NCBI RefSeq assembly: GCF_036588685.1
Contig: NC_086376.1
Span: 60,783,166 to 60,847,165 of the forward strand
DNA length: 64,000 bases
Reading direction: 5' to 3'
From: Mytilus trossulus
Lineage: Eukaryota > Mollusca > Bivalvia > Mytilida > Mytilidae
This document shows, in pieces, positions 46,447 to 58,980 of this stretch. Numbering within the stretch: the first letter of the stretch is position 1; the number at the start of each line of letters is the position of its first letter. A program made the translations under genes and the position numbers. Under the pieces are notes generated by a model. That model saw only the letters and a list, made by a program, of their open reading frames with translations. It ran no database searches and was not told the DNA's origin.

Positions 46447-46618
46447 TACACCTTATCGCTATTTGTCCGCCATTACTGGACATCACACAAGTTCCCGTAA
46501 AATTTTGACGTCATAATAGAAAATATCTGACGCCACAATGGAAAAGAGATTGTTGTATGATGTCAAAAGTTCAAGCGGAACAGATTCTTGGGTCAAGCGG
46601 GAATAGCGATAAGGTGTA
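46447..46618 (+). mobile_element. 170-bp TIR MITE, copy 2
   Basis: Ends tacaccttatcgctatt / aatagcgataaggtgta: perfect 17-bp inverted repeats. The homologous place in the second 4-kb copy (near 51018) reads tttttattgtc without the element, giving an exact empty site and a 2-bp duplication that can be read as TA or AT. Homologous to 18078-18249. Confidence 0.92.
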
Positions 46619-46679
46619 TTGTCTAAGGTTCTTTAACTTTTCTTCAACAATTTTGCATTGAACCCTTTTGACCGCTTTT

Positions 46680-46925
46680 GTACTTTTATAAACTATTATA
46701 TTATTTATTTACACGTTTCTCTGTGCCGAGTGTTTTTGCGTTTGTATGTGTGTATTCCAGTCACATTGTCATTTTAGCCATATTTTTAACAGTGTTGTTC
46801 CGTTGTTTTTCTCTTAAAGATGATGTATTTCCCTCGGTTTTAGTGTGTAACACGGCTTTGTTTTCTTTTAATCGATATATGACTTTTGAACAGCGATATA
46901 CTGCTGTAGTCTTTAGAATATAATT
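46680..46925 (+). repeat. Repeat family E, 3' part (in copy 1; repeated at 51076-51321)
   Basis: cctcggttttagtgtgtaac, acggctttgttttctttt, gacttttgaacagcgatata, ctgctgtagtcttt. It pre-dates the 4-kb duplication because both copies have it. Confidence 0.7.
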
Positions 46926-48727
46926 GGAACAAAATAAGGCAGCTATTTGTTTTCTTCTCGGTTCTCTTATTGTTGAACTGATGATTGTATTGAGGTGATT
47001 GTGTTGTATAATCTTCTCCAACTTATGATTTTGTATTTGTTCCCTTTTGGTCGCTCTAGATTAAGTAAAATGTAGTGATTGTCTTTGTTGAGTACTGATA
47101 CATACGGTACTCAAATCGTAAGTGCTGTTCACTATTATTTTTACTTTAAATGATAAGAACAGATTATCACAATCAATTATTTTTTACTTTGACTACAATT
47201 GTGTACCTAACATTGAATTCAACTACTGTAATATTCAAAGACATGTGCCTCATTATATAGTGTAGTCCAGCAACAGCAGAAGTTGATATCGAAAACATTT
47301 TTGCTTTCCATTACTTTGAAGTTTCGAGATTAGAATATTGTGCATGTTGCCATGATAACACAAGAGAAATAATTGACCAAAACTAAAACATAATTACTTT
47401 CTTAAAAGGAACTATTGTCCAATAAGTTTTTTGTAGACATGTATATATCTGGATATCGTATTGAATATTTGTTAAAGTAGTTTCATACATATATACATTT
47501 GGCAAACGATATAAAGACTAGAAATAAAGGTTTTTTTATATGTTGGCTAAAATAAAACTAGCAACTTTGGTAGTTATTTTTATTTAAACGGATTACGAAA
47601 ATGTTACTGGTCTGCTGCCAAATGCTCTTTCAAACAGAGACTCATTAATAGATTTAATTGCAATTTTTAAACCGGTTATAAGCAGTTTTCAAATGCAAAA
47701 AAAAAATCTTTCAACGTTTTCATAGTATCTCCTTGAACTCGGACAAAATGTGCAATTGAAACAATGATGTGGAATAATTAATTTGAACAATCACATACTT
47801 TATTCAGAGATGATATTTTATTGTAACGCAAATATTACAACTGAGTAAATGCCTTGTCTTGTCAACTTATAGTCGTCAAGGACAACACCAGTAGACCAGG
47901 GGTTGAAGTCATAAAACTTTGCTCAGTGCTTGGAGCACAAAATCATGCTCCAAACACCAAATCCTGTATTTTGATTAGTTGATTCTCGAGTCTGAGTACA
48001 AAAATATTGCTCGAAAGATTTATGACCGTAAGGCCAGCACATGCAGGTCCTACCGTTGACAAATATAAATGTGTATTCTTCGGAAATATTATTTTTTTAA
48101 TTTCACTTTGCTTCTTTTATCGGTCTACTTATTTAGAGTGTAAGTTCTTAAACAGCAGTTTGCTTAAAGATGAAGACACATTATTAACTTCATATCGGTC
48201 ATTGTTCTATTTTGTCGTTCAGTTGTTATCTGTTGACATCTTATTTAATGAAACAATGTTTCCCTTTATTATTGAACAATTAACACTGCCCTTTCCTGGA
48301 TCTTGATATTTATTTTTTTAGCGCGAAGCTTAATATCCCAATTTATGATAAGATATATTATTTTTCGTTTTCTATTGTTAATTTACAATTTTAGATGGTG
48401 ACGTTCCCTATGGTGTTTATGTAGCTCAACTTGTTTGATTCGGTCGTGTATCATACAAAGCATTTGAATTCAACGAAAGAAATGTCTGTATTACTGAAAA
48501 TGATTACACCAGTTTAGCAATTGTATGGCACTGTTCGGCTCCAACAACCAACTAAAGTCATATCGTATAGTAACCTGTTTATAAAACTCAGATATTACAA
48601 CATATCTAACATAATTGTCTCAAATTTATTCTAACAAATTATAGAAACAAAAAATGAAAATAAATAAGGAATATTGCAACCAACAATGTATGTTCTTGAC
48701 TTGAGACAGCCTCATAAAAATGATTAT

Positions 48728-48829
48728 AAAATTGAGAATGGAAATGGGGAATGTGTCAAAGAGACAACAACCCGACCAAATAAAAAACAACAGCAGAAGG
48801 TCACCAACAGGTCTTATCATTATCGTTAT
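48728..48829 (-). mobile_element. Repeat family F insertion with TTAT duplication
   Basis: aaaattgagaatggaaatgg, 'ggaatgtgtcaaagagacaa', 'caacccgacc', 'agaaggtcaccaacaggtct' inserted between gattat and gcatgttc. Copy 1 has aatgattatgcatgttc uninterrupted (44723-44739). TTAT appears at 48724-48727 and 48826-48829. Family F is usually longer; this is probably a truncated piece. Confidence 0.8.
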
Positions 48830-49026
48830 GCATGTTCAAAACCTCTCCTAACATGGGAAAGTAGTGTACGTATTATTAGAACCAACCATAAACATTCAAA
48901 GAAATAAATTTATTTTGTTTGGGCTATTTCTGTTCGCTTAAAATATGGTTGAACTCGTTAAGAAAAGGCAGGCGATTTACTTTGACTTATCTCCCTTTTG
49001 CCAAGTAAAACAAGAATACACCTTAT

Positions 49027-49490
49027 GGAAGTACACCACTAATTCATGGTCCCATTACTTTCTATGTTAAATTCCTCCATTTCAACCAGGCACACCTCTT
49101 TCATTTTAATTTCAAATAAAGTGGCAATCATTACTTGTCAAAGCAACACTTTATGGTGTCTTCTACTGAAAAAATCAACATACCTTACATGGCATATAAG
49201 AAAGAACTGGTTCCCAGAACTTCGGATGTACCAAAACAGGTACTTCAGATTTAACAAGCAGACAAAATGTACCCTCTTTTTAAAATTTGATGCAGTTTTT
49301 TTAATATTTAAAATTAAAAGTCCAAAAGTGTTCTACAATGATCACCAGTCCTTCAGCTTTCGTTTGATGCCAAAAATACCTAAATATCCTACATATTTTG
49401 AAAGTTACACTCATGTGTAGGAACTATTTTGTGTTAAATATGTACTACTTTCTGGTATGTGCTTTCTGGCCGGGCCTGAATTAGTGGTGT
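49027..49490. mobile_element. 464-bp non-autonomous TIR element with 10-bp target duplication
   Basis: Flanked by tacaccttat at 49017-49026 and 49491-49500; copy 1 of the 4-kb unit has one tacaccttat (44919-44928). The left end has acaccactaattca 6 bases inside (49033-49046), and the right end is its inverse tgaattagtggtgt. A 9-10 bp duplication suggests a Mutator-like (9 bp) or related DNA transposon, but with these TIRs I cannot name the superfamily. A 124-codon ORF inside lacks any motif. Confidence 0.85.
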
Positions 49491-49516
49491 TACACCTTAT
49501 ATTAAAAAAAAGATAG

Positions 49517-49822
49517 TCATATTAATGCCGCAACAAATAACAAATGAGCTAATGTTGGTAAATTTATTACATAACTTTCTGTTTCAGTTGACTCCCATGC
49601 GTGCTTTTTGTGTTTATTTTTATATGCATATGACGAATTCCCTGTTTGTCTGCGTGCGATTGCAATTTTCAGGATCAGTACTAATAAAGTGCAAATGATT
49701 TGTACTCTCTTGGTGCATATCATTGTAAACATAAATAATATCTTAACTAACCATAGTACAACAAATGCAGAAATCGATGTTACAGTACATGATCTGAATA
49801 TTTGTTCTTTCAAATGTGTCAA
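49517..49822 (-). other. Possible coding ORF in duplication copy 2 (partner of 44943-45248)
   Basis: 101 codons, two conservative Ile-to-Met changes against copy 1 and two silent ones. On the other strand all four are silent. Same caveats as the partner. Confidence 0.25.
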
Positions 49823-52493
49823 AATGATTCTAGAATCAAAATCATGGAAATTAAAATATCAGTAAAAATGTAGTATCAATAGAAAGTAAAAGATTTGTTC
49901 TGATAAATTATTTGTCAATGAAAGTATTAAAAAAAACCTGATAAAATATGATAGTACAATTTTGCTATACAGAATCAATCAGCTAGATGAATTCTCTGTT
50001 TACAAAATATTTCCTTAGTATTAGAACATTAGAACAGCTTTTAATTATAATAAAAAATCAAACCGTTTTTACAGCAAATTGAATAAGCATAACAAAAAAT
50101 AAATTTTCAGCAGAAAATATTCGAACGAGAGAAGTTATGAAACAGGTCTAATAATGAAAGCACTAACAGGAGAGACAAGAAACAAATGAATGTGAAAAGA
50201 CAGGCAGTCGAACTGACAGACAGAAAAACATACGAAAACAAAGGGAAAATACAATATATCTCAGCTTTTCCAATTGTAGAAAAAATACCAAATTTAAAGT
50301 AGCGTTCTTGACAAATAATTTTCTTATTATACATCAGCATTTCTATTCTAAATAGTAAACGTTAAATTAAAAGAAGCATAGATCACCCGGAGATTACTAA
50401 ATAAGCTATGCGATTTTTTAAAGTTCAAATCGTGTAGTAAAAAGAAAATTAAAAAAAAACTGACCTCCGAGGATAATTCAAATGCGGAATTTATTGACAG
50501 TCGCATACTTTTCATTAAATTGACAAAGATGTGAGAAAAAAACAATAAAGGAAGACAAACACTAACAGTTAATTTTAAGTTGGGAGTTTAGTACTTAAAG
50601 TATACTTTTGTAACACTTGCAATTTCCACATTTACACAAGAAATTTAGTGTACGAAGTGTCGATGTCTTCAGAAAGGTGTTTCCTAACATTGTTTTTTTG
50701 AAACACATTTCAAAATCTTCGTGCATTGGCTCAGTTGTTAAGCAATTTCGCTTTCGACAAAATCGTTTTATAAAAAAAATTTTTTTTTATTAAAATGCAA
50801 ATATGTTTGATCACTATTTCCTTAAATTGCAGTTTTGAAAAGAAGACGGAATAGTAGTTTTGATAATATTAAGAGAAAACAATTTCTTAATTTTTTTAAC
50901 ATAGTAATTTAAAAATTGATTAAAATTTGAAAAAAAGTAATCAGGATGATTTGAGAATAGTGTAACTTTTGTTTTTTAATACGATTTGTAGTATTTTGTG
51001 AACTACTGTTTTTATTGTCTAAGGTTCTTTAACTTTTCTTCAACAATTTTGCATTGAACCCTTTTGACCGCTTTTGTACTTTAATAAACTATTATATTAT
51101 TTATTTACACGTTTCTCTGTGCCGAGTGTTTTTGCGTTTGTATGTGTGTATTCCAGTCACATTGTCATTTTAGCCATATTTTTAACAGTGTTGTTCCGTT
51201 GTTTTTCTCTTAAAGATGATGTATTTCCCTCGGTTTTAGTGTGTAACACGGCTTTGTTTTCTTTTCATCGATATATGACTTTTGAACAGCGATATACTGC
51301 TGTAGTCTTTAAAATATAATTGGAAAAAAATAAGGCAGCTATTTGTTTTCTTCTCGGTTCTCTTATTGTTGAACTGATGATTGTATTGAGGTGATTGTGT
51401 TGTATAATCTTCTCCAACTTATGATTTTGTATTTGTTCCCTTTTGGTCTCTCTAGATTAAGTAAAATGTAGTGATTGTCTTTGTTGAGTACTGATACATA
51501 CGGTACTCAAATCGTAAGTGCTGTTCACTATTATTTTTACTTTAAATGAAAAGAACAGATTATCACAATCAATTATTTTTTACTTTGACTACAATTGTGT
51601 ACCTAACATTGAATTCAACTACTGTGATATTCAAAGACATGTGCCTCATTATATAGTGTAGTCCAGCAACTGCAGAAGTTGATATCGAAAACATTTTTGC
51701 TTTCTATTACTTTGAAGTTTCAATATTAGGATATTGTGCATGTTGCCATGATAACACAAGAGAAATAATTGACCAAAACTAAAACATAATTACTTTCTTA
51801 AAAGGAACTGAACTATTGTCCAATAAGTTTTTTGTAGACATGTATATATCTGGATATCGTATTGAATATTTGTTAAAGTAGTTTCATACATACATACATT
51901 TGACAAACGATATAAAGACTAGAAATAAAGGTTTTTTTATATGTTGGCTAAAATAAAACTAGCAACTTTGGTAGTTATTTTTATTTAAACGATTTACGAA
52001 AATGTTACTGGTCTGCTGCCAAATGCTCTTTCAAACAGAGACTCATTAATAGATTTAATTGCAATTTTTAAACCGGTTATAAGCAGTTTTCAAATGCAAA
52101 AAAAATCTTTCGACGTTTTCATAGTATCTCCTTGAACTCGGACAAAATGTGCAATTGAAACAATGATGTGGAATAATTAATTTGAACAATCACATACTTT
52201 ATTCAGAGATGATATTTTATTGTAATGCAAATATTTCAACTGAGTAAAAACCTTGCCTTGTCAAGGACAACAACAGTAGACCAGGGGTTGAAGTCATAAA
52301 ACTTTGCTCAGTGCTTGGAGCACAAAATCATGCTCCAAACACCAAATCCTGTATTTTGATTAGTTGATTTTCGAGTCTGAGTACAAAAATATTGCTCGAA
52401 AGATTTATGACCGTAAGGCCAGCACATGCAGGCTCTACCGTTGACAAACATAAATTTGTATTCTTCGGAAATATTATTTGTTTGATTTCACTT

Positions 52494-54925
52494 ATGCATA
52501 GCTTTACTGATGATCGTGGTCAGATAATTAGGTTATATCATCTTTCAAATATTTTGGCATCGAACATGATACACAAGACTTTATTTGTAGAAATTATAAT
52601 CTGGATGATGAGGATAATATTTCATACATAAGTGTCCGTATAATCTCTGTTTAGATAATTATGTCCAATTTGAAAAACTCAGTTCCGCGGTACAACCATG
52701 AAACTAATATTGTTTTCCACCGTCGGCGCATCCGGTCCGTTTGGAGGTCATGCAATTCCTTCGTGTATTTTTTATCATTTTTATTTTAAAATCTACATGG
52801 ATTTACTATATTTGAACACCATTATTCCATTGTTGCATATAAATTGCATAAAATAAAAACAAAACACAGTGTACATTTATTCTTCTTTTTAATGAAAAAA
52901 AATAATTTCAGCTATGTCTCTGAAAAGAATTGCTATTTCTATTTCGAACAATTATAATTCGTTTAATTTAACAATGACTATTTTTACTATATATTTCAAG
53001 TTTTTTTTTCTAAAAAAATCCTATCATATGATAACGTTTGGTTAAAATCTGCTTTTAACAAGCAAGAAACAATTCCTTATTATATATATAAAATCATATA
53101 TACAAGTTCTAAGAGAAAAAAAATGAATTCGTTATTTGATGCACACAAACATGGAAAAATTATAACGAATTTAGATTGCCCTGGCACTAAGTCTTATATA
53201 AATAGAAAAGGAATACTATATGTATATATAATAAATGTATTATCTGAATGAACATAATATCATCAAGAGAAATGCTCTCCGTTGAATCAGATGATAATTT
53301 TATGACTATTTTCCAAGAATTTAGATTATCCCTGTATTTGATTCATGTAATATAATTAACGTTTTGCAGTTAGTTCTATAAATACATGAAGCACCATGAA
53401 GTCATAACAAACCACACGTAAACTATGTTTTTATTACATTTAATGAAAATGTCAATCAAGCAGAAGCTGGCAGATGGAATAAGAATTTTCCTCTCCTAAT
53501 TATAACTCCTGATTTAAATTTGAACTCGATCAACTTCAGTTTCGATTCACGAACTTGTGATCTGTATAAACAGTTTATGTTTTTCTGAACTTGTAAGAGA
53601 AATTTGATAAGAAAATTTTGTTTACTCTGCAGTTAGATTTGTTATGAAAGGCTACTGAATTTGACATTTTCTTTATTAAAAGCAGAAATCCATTTAAGAT
53701 CCGTTTTCTTGACACTTGTAATACAAGAAGTGATTCATTCATAAAATAATAGGGAAATCAAGCAAGTAAATTGATAAATTGATGTAATTGTGTTTTAGAT
53801 TGGTGACAACACCCAATATTATCAAATTATAAATAGCGTTTTAGAATTGTCATTTCACAAAATAACAAATATCTTTCTGTATCAATATTACAAAGTATGG
53901 CATGTATTCCCTTTTAATGCGGGTTTTTATATTGGAAATGAATAAAAGAATGTTGATCATTAATAACAGTTTTTGTTAGATTACTGTGCAACCAATGTAG
54001 TCTGTTGTTTGCTGATATTTCCCCGAATGTCTGAATTAAATGCACATATATGGGAGTGATCGAACTCTTGAATAAAAATCTACTCATTTCGTCTCGTTTA
54101 GGGGTGAGGTTTTTTTTTTTTCGTTTTAAACGCCTTTCTGTGTCTTATTTGAAGGATAATAATAAAAAGTTTGTTTCTTTGAGTTTTATAAAGTGCTTGT
54201 CAAACGTTTTCCTATAAAACCCATTCGAATCATTCTTAACGTTAAATTTGTAGTTGAATATCAGAAAATGGTTTAATGAATGAAATTACACTCGTGGAAA
54301 CTTTATAAAAGAGAACACATGGAATAACATAAAACATGTCTCTTTACACATGACGAAACACTCTTTATATCAAATACAGACAACAAAGAAAGCTTAACAA
54401 CCCTGGTCCCGTCAAAGACATGCAATCTTATGACTAATCGAATAATGTCTTGGTTTTACTAAACATGCAAATCGGAAATAACAATATAATTTAGCCATAT
54501 CTTGTCATCATAAACGGTTCTGTAAAATTTGTCAACAAAACGCAGCAATGTAAAATTGATTGTTGAATGACGTAAATAGGATAAGTGTAGCAGATTCTAA
54601 AATAGCGATGATTTATAGTGTGCCTAACTTCATGGTACATACATGTACATGCATAATATGGTACAAACAGTATGAAAAGCATCTATCGAACAAAGACAGT
54701 TTATAGTCACATACATAGCAGAACGCAAATTGACTTGAATGTAAATGGTAATTTAAAAATAAATGTTGTCATATTAGATGTAAACAACACATTTGCCTTT
54801 ACATAACTGACTAATTTTCAAAATCTTAGTACAAAAAAGTTGACGGTGGAAACAACTTTTTTTGTAAGGCTGATCCACATACTAACATTTTTCCAAAACC
54901 AGGCTATATTGATGACCCACATTGG
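52494..54925. other. Intergenic, nothing recognised
   Basis: Very AT-rich, frequent stops, no matched repeats. A T-run lies near 54110-54121. Confidence 0.4.
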
Positions 54926-54929
54926 TGGC

Positions 54930-55000
54930 TTTGGTTGTTTTTTGCTCTTTGGTCTTGGTGTTGTCTCTTTGACACATTCCCCATTTGCATTCTCATTTTT
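54930..55000 (+). repeat. Repeat family F fragment
   Basis: tggtcttggtgttgtctctt, tgacacattccccatttgca, ttctcatttttt. Confidence 0.75.
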
Positions 55001-55009
55001 TGTTAGAAT

Positions 55010-56480
55010 CAGACAGCACTATTAAGCCTTAAGGTCATAAATGTCTAAAACAAATATCTAGGGTAAATTATAAAATATAAATACTGCTTTCTAATAGTCT
55101 ATTAATAAAGCATTTTTCCAACTGCATAAAAATGTTGCGTTATATATGTCATATTTATAAGGTATCATTTTTAAATCTAACAACAATGTCACTGGGTAAT
55201 TTGTAGTGTTTTGGTCTATATTTGGCTTTTAAAATAACTTTGCATTTTGATTCTTTATGCCAACTGAGCCTGTTACTACAAGTGTTCAAAGGTATTTTTT
55301 TAGAATAAGTAAACGACGTTTCTTGAGTTTTACTTATTTCATATGTAAAATTGTTATCTGTTCTGTGAATGGAACGAACATGTCTTTAATTGCAGAGTTA
55401 CTAATTTACGAAATGACATATAGGAACTGACAGATACTAAAGGATAAAACATGTTTGCTTTCACGTTTCGACTACGTTAACTACACCTTTGACACGAAAT
55501 TTTTGCGTATATGCATGTTGATTCCACGTTATTTGGATTCTACATAGATTATAACCTAACGAGACATGTTTTCTATATCAAGTGCATCCTGCAGTTGTTA
55601 CCGATCAGAATATTGACAAAGTATTTACTTAATTACAATAACAGTTAAGAATAACTTCATAATTGGTAAGCCAACTGTTTTATTTAGTGCGAAAATCTCT
55701 AGCTTCAGTCACCGTGGTGGCAACTTTGATTGGCAAGTTGTGTTCGGGTTTATTTAGCTGTAAAAAAATGCTTATATTATCACCATTTATTCATCAGGTC
55801 ATTACGTGTAGATATCACGTAGAAATTAATTATGCAATATAATTGATTTTCTCTTGAGATTCGTTCCATGTTTCTTCGATCTCCCGATTAAGGCACTAAT
55901 AAAGATAGACATGTAATTTAGATCTGAGAATTGGTTTAAAAATCAGTGATGCTTTTGTCGGATTGTGTTCGTACTTGACAAACCGATAGTTATTACAATT
56001 GATTAGTATATAATTCGATACCCTGAAAATGCTGGTAGCTTTTAAGTACAGTTAGTTTCCTGACATTTAAAAACAAATACGAAAAACAACATGGCAACAG
56101 TCAAAGTTTTATCAACAACAGGGATTTACTTTGCTTTTTTTTATCATTTCTATGGGGAATCAGTGCTAGACAGCGTGAGATAGTGTGAGACAGGCTTTTT
56201 ATTCAAGGTGTGAAAGGAAGAAACTTTGCAAACGAAGCTTGCTTGTATAAGAAACAGAATACAAGCGTTTACCATCTTTACATATTGATTCTCTAATAAC
56301 CATTACTTTGTTATCCTTTTTATTTTTCTAGAATTTCTAAATTGAACGTTATACTAATTATTAAACGACATTTTCAACTTATTTTTATACTTAGTTTTCA
56401 TAGTGCATTATTACACCACATGCTGTAGTAAGAGGAGGAATTATATCTCTCAAAGATGTTATGTCCGCCAAATACTTCAG
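55010..56480. other. Intergenic, nothing recognised
   Basis: No coding region, hairpin or repeat that I can support. Confidence 0.35.
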
Positions 56481-56624
56481 TGGTCTGTCCTTGGTAAAAC
56501 TATTAATCAGTGACTGTCGGTTGTCCCTTGTATTTGATTTTCTTTATGTGTTCCGATAAATCAGGCGGTCAAATTTTTCTCGTCTGAATTGTTTTGTATT
56601 TGTAAAGCTGGTGTAGCTTCTTAT

Positions 56625-56725
56625 ACTTCTTATACGGTGACCAACAGTTTCTTATATTCATGTCATTTTGGTCTCTTGTTGGTAGTTATCTCATTGCAAT
56701 TATACCTCATCCTTTTATATTTATG
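56625..56725 (+). repeat. Repeat family G, diverged 3' part
   Basis: tacggtgaccaacagtttct, 'tcattttggtctcttgttgg', 'tagttatctcattgcaatta', 'tacctcatccttttata'. Confidence 0.6.
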
Positions 56726-57589
56726 TAGTGCTACTTATAGTTGTTGTTTTTTATAAAACTTAGGCCTGCATTAGTCGATTTGAGTGTAAGAAAATGTCCT
56801 TTCTAAATTAGCAAACAATATATTTCTACCTAGCTGTCAGTACCTGCAGGCATTCTTTGCTTAAAAAGTGATGTTCCTTTGCTTTATATTTTTGGCAAGT
56901 GTGTAGTGAAATTGTGCCATTAATCTATACACCATGTCATTTTATTTCAGTAACATATTAATACAATATTATATTAAATTGTGTTTAGGTAATTCTTATC
57001 TTTTATTCAATATGTAAATTCAATTTTATAAAACACTCTGTAATCCGAAAGCCGAATTATTCCTGGAAAATTTGATTTAAAATTCTACATTTTTCTTCAA
57101 ATTTTAAAAACAGCAAAATTAGTAAACAAAGTAATTTTATCTTTTTTGTCCAATTTAACAGACATTAATATTTTGAAATGCGGTATTGAAACAGATAAAT
57201 TGTCATTCATACTCCACTGTACTCCTTTTGTTTTTGAGCTCTTCAATGATAAACGAGTGTATTCTTGACTTATTACGTTTTGTTTATGTTTTTCAATCTT
57301 TCCTTTTTTTTTTGTATTTTTATTGTCCTTTTTTTAGAAAAAAAAGCGGTGTGGTTTTCCTCTATTTTCTATGTGTTTTTACTTCCAATTGCTTTCTTTC
57401 CTTTTTTTACCAAAAAAAACCTGCCTTTCCTGGTTAGTTAAAACCAAAATGAAAAGAAATAAATGAGCTGCATATCATTCAAATTAACATCATTCAAATT
57501 AACAAAATAAAATTTGAATACTGTCTTCATAAGAATTATTATTGTTTTTTTTTTAATAAAACAAATCATACCTAAATATGTATTGCTTT

Positions 57590-57735
57590 TATTACCTGTA
57601 CAAAGTCAGGAATATGACATTTGTTGTCCATTCGTTATGTGTGTTTTATCATTTTGATTTTGCATTTGATTAGGAACTTTCCGTTTTGAATTTTCCTTGG
57701 AGTGCAGTATCTTTGTGATTTTACTTATTATAGTC
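57590..57735 (+). repeat. Repeat family D, 3' part
   Basis: acaaagtcaggaatatgaca, 'tttgattaggaactttccgt', tttgaattttccttggagtg, 'cagtatctttgtgattttac'. Confidence 0.8.
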
Positions 57736-57784
57736 ATATGAAAATATTTTTCTGTTATACTTCCTGAATAAAATTCACGGCACC

Positions 57785-57835
57785 AATTTTCTTTCACCAG
57801 ATACGCATTTCGAGAATACATATGTCGAACATATA
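57785..57835 (-). ncRNA. Partial hammerhead relic of the second family
   Basis: Minus strand keeps cgaaatgcgtatctggtg (GAAA, stem III AT-GCGT-AT, ATC, TGGTG) and 'gacatatgtattctc' for stem II, but CTGANGA and the 5' arm of stem I are missing. Inactive. Confidence 0.6.
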
Positions 57836-58784
57836 CTTAGTTTTACATTGAGAATAAACGAGTTCATTCCTAATTTTATGTTTTTGATTGTGTTGTTAAA
57901 TCTTAATTTTGTTTGTACTGTTTTGAGAATTGATTTTTTTATCGTCCTTTTTTTGACAATACTGGTATCGGTCTTCTTTTAATTTTCATGTTTATTATTG
58001 AGACTTGGTCCTTTTTCTTACGTATGTAGGTCACATAATCCGATTTAAATAAAAGATATATCAAAGATATACAATTTGAATACTGTCTTGTTCAGTATTA
58101 CTGGGTTTTTTTTTTCGTTTTCAATAAAACAAAACAAAACTTAACATGTATTTGAACACTTGTGTTGACGTATCATGAAAATATTCATATTTTGACACCA
58201 CAGGTCCCTTGAGTTCTGATCCTAGTCTTAGTAACCTAACAATAAATAGAATTCTGTAGTTCATCATATGTGATCAAATGAACAAGTAAGGGCAAGCTGA
58301 TGTAAAGTTAATAAGAAAGCTTTCGAAATTTTAGATTACTGGTGGACTAACGGGTCAAAAACTATATACTCCCACTATTTAGTAACGTGGGTATAATAAT
58401 AGCTTATCTCACTAAAAGTAAGTCATGATTAATTTCTTTAAAAAACTCCAAGCATAAGCTGCGCTTCACATTTACTTTGTCAGCAAAAGATTGCTATTGG
58501 AAAAGATTTATTGATGAAAGAAAAATTGGAAGTTTTGTAACCTATTAGCTTTTATGTCTTCCATCACCAGTAAAGGGAAATTAACTTATATTTTATCTAT
58601 ATTTGTACGAAAGGAGTTGTCAGTTTATAAGTCTATATATTCCATGGGGAGTTAAGGAGAGATGAGCTCGATCGCCAGATATTTGCTAATTTTCCAGTTT
58701 AGATTTGATTTGACTGATGTCTGGGTTAATCGGTCTGCAATCATCCCTGATTGATAACGTGACCTTTCGGTATATAATTCCCTA

Positions 58785-58791
58785 TAAAAAC
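58785..58791 (+). promoter_or_regulatory. Possible TATA box
   Basis: tataaaa in ccctataaaaacttacatcc. Well placed for a start near 58810, but the downstream region has only a 28-codon ORF. Speculative. Confidence 0.2.
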
Positions 58792-58893
58792 TTACATCCG
58801 GACTATCGACAAATCCACAGCTAAATTAATAACTATACGTCAAGTATACTATTTTGATTGAAGCCTTTATTGATAGCTAAAGAATATGTAAAT

Positions 58894-58980
58894 ATGTTCT
58901 ACAGTCTCGGAGAACTTGAGAGATCGCTGACATTCACAGCACGAAAACTTCTACAAAGAAAAATAGATGGAATCAAATAA
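58894..58980 (+). CDS. 28-codon small ORF, speculative
   Basis: Starts MFYSLGELERSLTF and ends RKIDGIK; it could form an amphipathic cationic helix. It lies about 105 bases behind a possible TATA box. No signal peptide and no homologue known to me; may well be chance. Confidence 0.12.
   Translation: MFYSLGELERSLTFTARKLLQRKIDGIK

Larger units (their letters stand above)
44099..48105. repeat. 4-kb tandem duplication, copy 1
   Basis: Starts ctttgcttcttttatcggtc at 44099. The same sequence restarts at 48106, so the period is 4007. Copies are nearly identical outside indels. Junction microhomology is the few bases 'ctt'. Copy 1 alone carries the 170-bp MITE at 46447-46618. Confidence 0.95.
48106..52493. 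repeat. 4-kb tandem duplication, copy 2
   Basis: 4388 bases long. It has a 102-base insertion at 48728 and a 464-base element at 49027, lacks the MITE of copy 1, and has small deletions (for example ttggcaccatctta at the 44400 equivalent). Homology ends near ttgatttcactt at 52493. Confidence 0.95.

Noticed and set aside
49046..49420. 124-codon ORF inside the 464-bp TIR element
   Set aside because: No transposase motif, no signal or domain; the element is short and non-autonomous, and an ORF of this length is expected occasionally.
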